From a virus: 36,571 nt of DNA. Shown piece after piece: positions 23,601 to 28,897 of this stretch. The stretch lies in IMG/VR virus record IMGVR_UViG_3300027741_000010, positions 1 to 36,571 of that record; one strand, given 5' to 3'. The position numbers were made by a program, and so were the translations under genes. Numbering within the stretch: the stretch's first letter is position 1; each line of letters starts with the position of its first letter. The notes under the pieces are model-generated. The model saw only the letters and a list, made by a program, of their open reading frames with translations, did not search any database and was not told the DNA's origin.

Positions 23601-24185
23601 ATGCGGTGGTTCAGGCTTTACGATGACGTTCTGAACGATCCAAAGGTGCAGAGGCTGAGCGGTGAGACGTTCAAGCTCTGGATCAACCTGCTTTGCATCG
23701 CGAGCAAGCATGGTGGCGTTCTGCCTAGCCTTGACGATTTGGCTTTCCAACTACGTCTGCCAGCACTGGTTTGCAAAACTGAAATAGACACTTTGAAATC
23801 AGCTGGATTGATAGACGGAGACAAGAAGCTAAAGCCTCATGGTTGGGACAAAAGGCAATATAAATCAGACACTTCTACTGAACGAGTGAAGCGTTTCAGG
23901 GAACGCTGCAGAAACGCTCCAGAAACGGTGAATGAAACAGTGCCAGATACAGATACAGAAGCAGATACAGAAACAGAAACAAAACAGAGCATAATCTTTC
24001 CTTTGGATGGAACGATTGCTTATAGTCATTGGGCTGACAAGGTCAGGGCAACTGGCAAGAACATAGATCCAGACTTTGTGGCCTCTGGTTTTAGGAAATG
24101 GGCAAGGTCTAAGGATATTCAATTCGATGACAAGAACATCGAAAAGATATTCTTAAGCTTCCTTAAACACCAGAGAGCCTCATAA
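23601..24185 (+). CDS. Replication initiator / replisome-organizer-like protein
   Basis: The 194-residue protein opens with a winged-helix-type domain (about 1-85: 'MRWFRLYDDVLNDPKVQRLS', 'FKLWINLLCIASKHGGVLPS', 'LAFQLRLPALVC'). Then come 'DKRQYKSDTSTERVKRFRER', an acidic low-complexity linker DTDTEADTETETK (about 115-128) and a C-terminal domain ('FVASGFRKWARSKDIQFDD'). This is the layout of phage replisome organizers that bind the origin and hand a helicase-loading job to host proteins. It is the only replication gene I can see. AGGGGTAAGCC precedes the ATG. Confidence 0.75.
   Translation: MRWFRLYDDVLNDPKVQRLSGETFKLWINLLCIASKHGGVLPSLDDLAFQLRLPALVCKTEIDTLKSAGLIDGDKKLKPHGWDKRQYKSDTSTERVKRFRERCRNAPETVNETVPDTDTEADTETETKQSIIFPLDGTIAYSHWADKVRATGKNIDPDFVASGFRKWARSKDIQFDDKNIEKIFLSFLKHQRAS
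23944..23979 (+). repeat. Tandem hexamer repeat inside the initiator gene (possible origin element)
   Basis: Six consecutive hexamers read CAGATA, CAGATA, CAGAAG, CAGATA, CAGAAA, CAGAAA, encoding the acidic linker of the initiator. An AT-richer stretch follows. In lambda-like phages the origin lies in the middle of the initiator gene, with repeated binding sites and an AT-rich side. Here the repeat is short and may only reflect the low-complexity linker. Confidence 0.45.
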
Positions 24186-24250
24186 ACGCACAGAAACGGC
24201 TCTCCAGCGGCTTTCGTGGGGGTGGGGAGCTACTACCCTACCCGCGAGAC

Positions 24251-24281
24251 AAAAAAAGACCTCCAGAGCGGATCATGGAGG
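24251..24281 (-). terminator. Rho-independent terminator of the leftward small-gene cluster
   Basis: On the - strand, CCTCCA (24281-24276) pairs with TGGAGG (24265-24260) around a 10-base loop, and the run TTTTTTT follows (24257-24251). It lies after the last small gene of the 25867-24325 cluster and stops that transcript before it meets the convergent initiator gene. The surrounding 24186-24324 stretch holds no other convincing gene. Confidence 0.8.
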
Positions 24282-24324
24282 CCAAGTCAGGGAGGAAAAC
24301 ACCAGCAAGAGGCTGATCTGTTTG

Positions 24325-24438
24325 TTATACACCCATGCGCGACGTGCTGCAACCGCAAAGCGTGATGGATAACAGCATTGCCAAGCTTGAGTAAAAGATG
24401 AACAAGGCTATCCAGTCTCGAATGTCATCCTTATGCAT
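24325..24438 (-). CDS. Very small membrane or lipoprotein-like peptide
   Basis: The 37-residue ORF begins on an ATG overlapping the upstream stop, with AGAGGA a few bases before it. A charged start (MHKDDIRD) is followed by one hydrophobic span (about 9-30) ending LCGCST. That could be a membrane anchor or a weak lipobox with Cys30 as the modified residue. It might be an outer-membrane spanin-like or superinfection peptide. Support is the ribosome site, the operon position and the terminator just behind it. Confidence 0.5.
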   Translation of the reverse strand: MHKDDIRDWIALFIFYSSLAMLLSITLCGCSTSRMGV

Positions 24439-24784
24439 GATCATCCTCTGGTGGTGCGAGGGATTGCATCAGGTCGTGCTCGATCTTGGCGAGCGTCTCA
24501 TCCTCAACTTTGACCTGCTCAACTGTTCCAGACAAGAGACCGTAAAGTCCCATGATCTCTAGCATGTTATTGATATTGCTAGGCTTCACAGAAACCTTAG
24601 CCTCCAACAATGCCAAGTGCATCTGGATAGCCTCGGAAACCGAGACCACCCTGTTGAGCTTCAATGTCGCAATGCTGGCAGCTTTTTCCCACAGCACATC
24701 TTGCTTGCCGTAGTGATATTCACTTGTGCTTTGTGCATGTGAGACGTTTACGAGTGCTTCATCCAATGTCATTTTATCCCCCAT
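24431..24784 (-). CDS. Hypothetical helical protein
   Basis: The 117-residue protein is mostly helical with mixed charge ('MTLDEALVNVSHAQSTSEYH', 'LNRVVSVSEAIQMHLALLEAK') and an acidic C-terminus ending 'EDDHA'. No membrane or catalytic motif. Start and stop overlap with both neighbours, so it is part of the leftward small-gene transcript. No family recognised. Confidence 0.7.
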   Translation of the reverse strand: MGDKMTLDEALVNVSHAQSTSEYHYGKQDVLWEKAASIATLKLNRVVSVSEAIQMHLALLEAKVSVKPSNINNMLEIMGLYGLLSGTVEQVKVEDETLAKIEHDLMQSLAPPEDDHA

Positions 24785-25041
24785 TATGCTACTTGTGACG
24801 CTTGTTCAGACAGCATGATATGCGCTATTTGCTCATAATCAGCACATTGAACGAATTTCTGTGCATACACCTTCGCATGACCATCCTCTGTTGTCATATC
24901 CAACCAAGCTAGGACATAGCAGCGCAAGACCTCAGCAGTTTCCCCTATGGTGAGACCTTCCCACCCCATATCTGCTAAGCCAAGTCCCTCAATATGATCT
25001 GTATAAACCATATATGTTTCTATATTTGACCAACCGTTCAT
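24784..25041 (-). CDS. Hypothetical acidic protein
   Basis: I choose ATG 25041, preceded by the AGGGGTC ribosome-site motif, giving 85 residues. The upstream in-frame extension would run through the small gene at 25064-25228. The product is acidic, with Trp and Tyr residues and an amphipathic C-terminal helix ('YEQIAHIMLSEQASQ'). Function unknown; early anti-host proteins of this size are common in such clusters. Confidence 0.7.
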   Translation of the reverse strand: MNGWSNIETYMVYTDHIEGLGLADMGWEGLTIGETAEVLRCYVLAWLDMTTEDGHAKVYAQKFVQCADYEQIAHIMLSEQASQVA

Positions 25042-25063
25042 TGTAGTGACCCCTTCTCGATCG

Positions 25064-25228
25064 TTATATTGTTTGTTTCTTAATGCTATCATTAAGAGCA
25101 TATAAATATTCTAATATAGGAACAACTTTGTATTTATCTAAGTTGATCTTCTTGGTTAGCTTCTCGTTAAACGTCTCAAACACTGCCTTGCCTGTAGCTA
25201 TTTCAACAATTACCCATGATTTTGTCAT
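25064..25228 (-). CDS. Small basic-acidic mixed protein
   Basis: The 54-residue ORF starts MTKSWVIVEIATGKAVFETF, has a Lys-rich middle and ends KKQTI. AAGGGG lies a few bases before ATG. It fits between its neighbours without overlap, in line with the rest of the cluster. Its short beta-hairpin-like start resembles many small phage early proteins. No family recognised. Confidence 0.6.
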   Translation of the reverse strand: MTKSWVIVEIATGKAVFETFNEKLTKKINLDKYKVVPILEYLYALNDSIKKQTI

Positions 25229-25242
25229 TTTAATCCCCTTCT

Positions 25243-25440
25243 TTACGCCAGCAATTCTGCTGTGCGATAATTTGATAATTCTGATTTACGAACAAAACGA
25301 ATTAAACCGTTGTGATCGCCGTTTTTTTGAACAAAACTAACCCAAAGCCAATCTGGTGACCAAGAAAGGCGATCAACAATGATAACCATGATTTTACCAG
25401 TGTGCATTGCATAGTCAGCAACATTATATGTTTTTGTCAT
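25243..25440 (-). CDS. Hypothetical small beta protein
   Basis: The 65-residue protein is beta-rich ('GKIMVIIVDRLSWSPDWLWVSFVQ') with basic residues toward the end ('RFVRKSELSNYR'). A TATATAAT-like stretch and AGAGGG lie upstream on the - strand, so it may also have its own promoter in the 25441-25475 gap. Function unknown. Confidence 0.65.
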   Translation of the reverse strand: MTKTYNVADYAMHTGKIMVIIVDRLSWSPDWLWVSFVQKNGDHNGLIRFVRKSELSNYRTAELLA

Positions 25441-25473
25441 AACAGTGTTTTCCCTCTGTATATATTATATATA

Positions 25474-25572
25474 TTAACCAAAGACTACCATGCACCAGTA
25501 GCAAAGATAGCACCAGATGATGAGACCAAGCGTGGCGAAGAGACTGTCGAGGATGGTTTCTGTATGTTTCAT
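25474..25572 (-). CDS. Very small single-TM, Cys/Trp-rich membrane peptide
   Basis: The 32-residue ORF (MKHTETILDSLFATLG at its start) is hydrophobic from about residue 10 to the end, with three Cys, two Trp and two Tyr in the span, so it is a single membrane segment with an outward or inward tail of only a few residues. It begins just after the upstream gene's stop. Such minimal membrane peptides in early clusters can act in superinfection exclusion or membrane disturbance. Evidence is composition and position only. Confidence 0.45.
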   Translation of the reverse strand: MKHTETILDSLFATLGLIIWCYLCYWCMVVFG

Positions 25573-25573
25573 G

Positions 25574-25867
25574 TTATGCAGCCTCTACGTCATAAGCATC
25601 GACAAGAAACTGCTCAGCAGCCTCTTTTGTTGCAAAGACTGTCCACTCTGTGCAATCGAGATAGCCAGGCATTGACAAACGAGCACCATAGCCATCGACA
25701 ATGCTAGTTTCCCATACTTTGCCATCATAAAATGGTTGCACGTCAGAAACAGATGGTTGCATCGTGCGAAGATTAGGATTTGAGTAGACAACATCAAAAG
25801 GAACAAATGTGATGCCGTTTGTGCCGTCGATCTCGATCCAACGAGTATAAATGATTTGTGGTTGCAT
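25574..25867 (-). CDS. Hypothetical protein, first gene of leftward small-gene cluster
   Basis: The 97-residue protein is beta-rich with several Tyr and Trp ('IIYTRWIEIDGTNGITFVPF') and ends in 'EQFLVDAYDVEAA', a probable helix. AGGAG lies before the ATG, and a promoter with a palindromic spacer sits about 20-50 bases upstream. First position suggests strong early expression. No family recognised. Confidence 0.7.
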   Translation of the reverse strand: MQPQIIYTRWIEIDGTNGITFVPFDVVYSNPNLRTMQPSVSDVQPFYDGKVWETSIVDGYGARLSMPGYLDCTEWTVFATKEAAEQFLVDAYDVEAA

Positions 25868-25887
25868 AGTGTTCTCCTATATATTTA

Positions 25888-25917
25888 TATATATATGATC
25901 ATTATTGATCATGTCTA
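25888..25917 (-). promoter_or_regulatory. Promoter of leftward small-gene cluster with palindromic spacer
   Basis: On the - strand, TAGACA (25917-25912) and TATATA (25893-25888) are 18 bases apart. The spacer contains a 7-bp inverted repeat, ATGATCA-TTAT-TGATCAT (25895-25912), made of two TGATCA palindromes. A protein bound there would block RNA polymerase. The binder is unknown; the site differs from the TCAAC palindrome at 23315. Confidence 0.5.
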
Positions 25918-26273
25918 TAATCTATATCATTATATGATTATGATCAAGATAATATTATATAGGTAAGAATACTTATTTACATAATATGTGTGTTAAATAT
26001 ACCAGCAGGTTAATTCACAGAAGGTTTATGTGATTTACTCTCCCCGTGCGCCGTCAAATGTGAATTAGGGTCGCCCTGTGATGACCATGCTTAACATGGG
26101 CTTGGATGCTTTGAAGCCTCTAGATCCTGTTTTATATTAATATAAATACATGATGATTAGTGATGGTATGTGATGATATGATTATATACGGATAGGACGG
26201 CTAAACGGGATGCGTTGGGCCAAGGGGGGCGGTGTGGGCGTGCACCCCACCTTGTTCACCCCAAAAAAATTTC

Positions 26274-26302
26274 TTGGTTGTTTTTATTTAATCGGTTATA
26301 TG
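26274..26302 (+). promoter_or_regulatory. Promoter for the 26310 gene pair
   Basis: TTGGTT (26274-26279) and TATATG (26297-26302) are 17 bases apart. The predicted start of transcription (about 26308-26310) falls on or just before the ATG at 26310, and no ribosome site is visible there. The mRNA may therefore be leaderless. Confidence 0.45.
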
Positions 26303-26309
26303 GTGTTGT

Positions 26310-26540
26310 ATGGTTATACAGATTGATAAACATATTCCGGTTAACAAGTTTCTGAAGCGTGCGCGGAAGCATCAGTATCCATTTGCACAGATGGATCCTG
26401 GCGATTCGTTTTACGTTGAGGGTGATTTGGGTGTTTGCCAGACGGTTAGGACGCTGATGTGGCGTTTTACGAAGGAGACTGGCTGGAAGTTTGTGACCCG
26501 TCGGGATGAAGGTGGGTTGCGTGTTTGGAGGGTTAGTTGA
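26310..26540 (+). CDS. DUF7303-like phage protein
   Basis: The 76-residue protein has the pattern 'YPFAQMDPGDSFYV' (about 23-36), then 'RTLMWRFTKETGWKFVTRR' and a final 'GGLRVWRVS', which I associate with a small phage family (DUF7303, from memory). It is basic and may bind nucleic acid. No ribosome-binding sequence precedes ATG; see the promoter just upstream. Its stop overlaps the next start (TGATG). Confidence 0.7.
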   Translation: MVIQIDKHIPVNKFLKRARKHQYPFAQMDPGDSFYVEGDLGVCQTVRTLMWRFTKETGWKFVTRRDEGGLRVWRVS

Positions 26541-26761
26541 TGTTAGACTTTGACAAGCCGATAGATCGGAGGATCAATATCTTGACCTCTCAGATCTTTG
26601 AGATGATGTCGGGTGACGGTGCTGTGATTAGTATGGAGAGTTGCAAGCGTTTAGCTCAGAGCTGGGTGACTTGCGAGGACCGTGCTTATTACCGTGGTCG
26701 GCATAAGGAAGTTGAGAAGTTGCGTAGATTGATGGAAGACGTTTGGTCGGCTGAGGTGTGA
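26540..26761 (+). CDS. Hypothetical helical protein
   Basis: The 73-residue product starts at ATG 26540 within TGATG. It is mainly helical with mixed charge ('RRINILTSQIFEMMSGDGAV', 'KEVEKLRRLMEDVW') and has two Cys. It is the second gene of a two-gene + unit that ends at a hairpin directly on its stop codon. No family recognised. Confidence 0.65.
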   Translation: MLDFDKPIDRRINILTSQIFEMMSGDGAVISMESCKRLAQSWVTCEDRAYYRGRHKEVEKLRRLMEDVWSAEV

Positions 26762-26786
26762 GGGGGATTTCTCCCCCTTTAGTTTT
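26761..26786 (+). terminator. Intrinsic terminator of the 26310-26761 unit
   Basis: AGGGGGA (26761-26767) pairs perfectly with TCCCCCT (26772-26778) around a four-base TTTC loop, followed by a TT-A-G-TTTT tract. The first base of the stem is the last base of the stop codon. It separates the + unit from the convergent acidic-protein gene. Confidence 0.75.
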
Positions 26787-27027
26787 AGGCGTATTCTTCT
26801 TCCGACCAGTCGTCATCTTCGTCTTCATCGTCTTCCAGATCTTCATCTTCTGGGTCGATGTCGTCTTCATAGTCAATGAGATCATAGATTTCTGAGACGA
26901 GGAGGTATGCAGCGCCAAGACGCTCGATCAGTGACATTTCCATGAAGTCGGCTGATGGCTGGAAGGTTACTTCATCCACACCGTCGTCAGATTGCGAGAG
27001 AACAGCAGTACCAATTACGAGAGCCAT
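26785..27027 (-). CDS. Small protein with very acidic C-terminal tail
   Basis: The 80-residue protein has a short globular part (about 1-48) and a tail (about 52-80) in which most residues are Asp or Glu. AAGGAG stands seven bases before the ATG. Such acidic tails can mimic DNA and block restriction, nucleoid or polymerase proteins, or bind basic partners. No named family. It is a single-gene unit convergent with the 26310 pair. Confidence 0.7.
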   Translation of the reverse strand: MALVIGTAVLSQSDDGVDEVTFQPSADFMEMSLIERLGAAYLLVSEIYDLIDYEDDIDPEDEDLEDDEDEDDDWSEEEYA

Positions 27028-27085
27028 AGTAATCTCCTTTGGAGGGTTTGTAGACGGTTCCTAAGATATATTTATTATATGAATA

Positions 27086-28021
27086 TTAGAATACATATTT
27101 GTTACGGAAGGCTGGTCGGCCACGGATCATCTCGCAGAACTCTGGTGGCATGAGATTGTTTTCTTCGTCAAATGTTAGGAAAACGAAGCCAGCGCATTGC
27201 CTGTTTGGAGCACCTTCTGTGTATTCGAACTGCGGTCCCCACGGATCTGCTAACATTCCGCACTCGATACCATAATGCGAGCCACGACGGTTCCTGACGG
27301 CTGTGAGCTGGAGATGGTGGGTATGGGATGTGACAATGTTGATGCCTGAGTGCAGGGCGTTGTTCCATGCGGTGTGGATACCACCACGGAAGCGGTGCCG
27401 GATCTCGACTTCGTTGATGACGGCTGCCCAGCAAAATTCCCATTCTGGGAAACGGTCTTTGATGCGGCCTGCGTAGTCCTCTAGCTCTGGGGCTGCTGAG
27501 GCTAGATAGTTATCTACACGGATGTCGTGGTTGCCCATCGTCCAGATTTTATGTGCGGAGAGGGGGAGCATTTTAAGATGCTCTCTGACGGCTTCAACTT
27601 CTTGAGAGATCTTGGGTGCTTTGGAGCCGAGAGGTCTACCGTGACGGGAAACTCTAGCGCCGTCGAGAATGTCGCCGTTAAGGACGATGCAGTCTGGCTT
27701 GAGTTGCTTGGCTACCTTGGCAAAGGCTTTCCACATAATGGTTGGCTCGCCAGGCCAGATGTGGGCATCACCGCCAACAAGAACTGTTTTAATGTCTTTT
27801 TCTGGTGAGTAGATCGGTGGTACAACCCATTCAGTTGGTTCTAATTGTTGGTGTTTTTGATCGAATAGATGAGGGAAAAACTCTTTGGCTTTGCCAAGTT
27901 GCTGTCTGATTGTAGATCTTGGTATATTGAGTTGGAAGCCAGTGGCCCTTGCCGAGCCTGTTTTGTTGTAAACATTTATGACGTGAATGAGATGTTCATC
28001 AGGAACAGGTCTGGAAGACAT
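27086..28021 (-). CDS. Metallophosphoesterase with N-terminal helix-turn-helix
   Basis: I choose ATG 28021 (AAGGA upstream), giving 311 residues; an in-frame TTG at 28039 would extend it by six. Residues about 9-45 form a helix-turn-helix ('VINVYNKTGSARATG', 'IPRSTIRQQL'). From about 78 the calcineurin-like metal site is complete: 'GGDAHIW' (Asp85, His87), 'LNGDILDG' (Asp117), 'GNHD' (Asn164, His165), a later 'GGIH', and 'SHTHH'. It would hydrolyse a phosphodiester in DNA, RNA or a nucleotide. The HTH fusion suggests targeting to a DNA site. A promoter lies upstream (28052-28080). Confidence 0.82.
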   Translation of the reverse strand: MSSRPVPDEHLIHVINVYNKTGSARATGFQLNIPRSTIRQQLGKAKEFFPHLFDQKHQQLEPTEWVVPPIYSPEKDIKTVLVGGDAHIWPGEPTIMWKAFAKVAKQLKPDCIVLNGDILDGARVSRHGRPLGSKAPKISQEVEAVREHLKMLPLSAHKIWTMGNHDIRVDNYLASAAPELEDYAGRIKDRFPEWEFCWAAVINEVEIRHRFRGGIHTAWNNALHSGINIVTSHTHHLQLTAVRNRRGSHYGIECGMLADPWGPQFEYTEGAPNRQCAGFVFLTFDEENNLMPPEFCEMIRGRPAFRNKYVF

Positions 28022-28051
28022 TTTAAAATCCTTAGGCAATTAAGGGTTTGC

Positions 28052-28080
28052 AATATAAACTTTTTTTCTGTGTAGGTAAA
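28052..28080 (-). promoter_or_regulatory. Promoter for the HTH-phosphoesterase gene
   Basis: On the - strand, TTTACC (28080-28075) and TATATT (28057-28052) are separated by 17 bases, leaving a leader of about 25 bases to ATG 28021. The -35 is only a partial match. It stands back to back with the tRNA promoter. Confidence 0.5.
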
Positions 28081-28112
28081 ATGACACAAACTTTAATTTG
28101 TTAAATTATTTG

Positions 28113-28141
28113 TTGCATATTGTTGTTCTGATAGTTATTTA
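28113..28141 (+). promoter_or_regulatory. Promoter before tRNA-Arg and the late unit
   Basis: TTGCAT (28113-28118) and TATTTA (28136-28141) are 17 bases apart, placing the transcript start at about the first base of the tRNA (28150). It could serve the tRNA alone or also feed glycosyltransferase, terminase and the following late genes, since I see no terminator between them. Confidence 0.5.
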
Positions 28142-28149
28142 TATGTGAC

Positions 28150-28226
28150 GCGCTTGTAGCTCAACTGGATAGAGCGTCGGTCTACGAAACCGAAGGTTGG
28201 AGGTTCGAAACCTTCCAAGCGCACCA
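28150..28226 (+). tRNA. tRNA-Arg (anticodon ACG), CCA encoded
   Basis: The 77-base cloverleaf is complete. The acceptor stem GCGCTTG/CAAGCGC closes with encoded ACCA. A D-arm, an anticodon stem TCGGT/ACCGA with loop CTACGAA (anticodon ACG) and a T-arm with TTCGAAA follow. It reads CGU and, after A34-to-inosine editing by host TadA, CGC and CGA. CGT is the visible favourite Arg codon in the virion genes. No integrase accompanies it, so I see no sign of attachment-site use. Confidence 0.95.
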
Positions 28227-28240
28227 ATAGAGGGGTTCAC

Positions 28241-28897
28241 ATGAGAGTTCACACACTGGCTTGGCCTGACGTTGATACGAGGGTAATTAACGCACATGAG
28301 AGTGTAATTAAGCATTTTGGTCTGAGTGCTTGTTATTATCGGATTCACATGCCGCATGGCGCGTGGATGGACAAGGTTTGCAAAGATGAATTTGAGACGG
28401 GTGCGGAGGTTGTTTGTTTTCTGGAGATCGACTGCGTTCCGACCTGTGAGACAATTATGGCTAGGACGTATCGCTGGACGAAAGAGAATCGGGGGGTTCT
28501 TGGCATTGCTCAAAGTGCTAACCACCTTGATCCTCGTCACATTTATGCTGGCCCGCCTTTTCTTATGGTTCACCGTGATGCTTGGAAGAAAGTGGGCGTT
28601 ACCTTTTCTGAACAGCCTGATTCTGACACGGCACAATTCTTTACCAGAACTGCTGAGAAATTGGGTCTGCCTATTCGCTGCATATATCCTACTCACTACC
28701 TATATCCTGCCGATGAGGGACGATGGGCTTTGGGCAATTATGGATTTTTTGGGCGCGGCACTTACTATAGCGGTGGGGTGTTTCACATGTTTCAGGGTCG
28801 CACAAACAATGCGATCAATACTTTCGTAGACGTGTGTGATAAGATTGTCACAGGACATTTTTCCACTGGCGGCTGGTATGAAAGTGCAAAGCTATGA
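28241..28897 (+). CDS. Glycosyltransferase-like protein (nucleotide-sugar GT-A type)
   Basis: The 218-residue protein has an N-terminal alpha-beta start, a metal-site-type motif 'CFLEIDCVP' (Glu62, Asp64), a middle 'YAGPPFLMVHRDAWKKVG' that often shapes the acceptor pocket, and a late 'GGVFHMFQGR'. It resembles phage glycosyltransferases in which the DxD motif is relaxed to ExD. AGAGGGG precedes the ATG. The last bases overlap terminase (ATGA), so it is expressed with packaging genes. Substrate unknown. It is the third glycosyltransferase-like gene in this small genome. Confidence 0.7.
   Translation: MRVHTLAWPDVDTRVINAHESVIKHFGLSACYYRIHMPHGAWMDKVCKDEFETGAEVVCFLEIDCVPTCETIMARTYRWTKENRGVLGIAQSANHLDPRHIYAGPPFLMVHRDAWKKVGVTFSEQPDSDTAQFFTRTAEKLGLPIRCIYPTHYLYPADEGRWALGNYGFFGRGTYYSGGVFHMFQGRTNNAINTFVDVCDKIVTGHFSTGGWYESAKL

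Larger units (their letters stand above)
25868..26309. other. 442-bp non-coding AT-rich gap (control region, possible origin)
   Basis: This is the only gap above 300 bases. From 25868 to 25995 it is nearly all A and T with repeated TGAT/ATCA elements. From about 26120 to 26200 it holds a second AT-rich stretch with several TGATG/TGATT words. From 26205 to 26262 it becomes GC-rich, with a hairpin GGTG(T)GGG/CCCCACC. A 19-codon ORF (26081-26140, preceded by AGGGTC) is possible but weakly supported. Together with divergent promoters this looks like a regulatory hub and an alternative candidate for the replication origin. Confidence 0.55.

Noticed and set aside
26229-26250. Intrinsic terminator in the GC-rich part of the gap
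   Set aside because: The hairpin has a bulge, and on neither strand does a T-run directly follow.
28150-28226. tRNA-Arg as an attachment site for integration
   Set aside because: No integrase or excision gene is present and the tRNA is complete with encoded CCA; nothing else supports integration.
28139-28696. A 185-residue - strand reading frame
   Set aside because: It runs antisense through both the tRNA and the glycosyltransferase gene.
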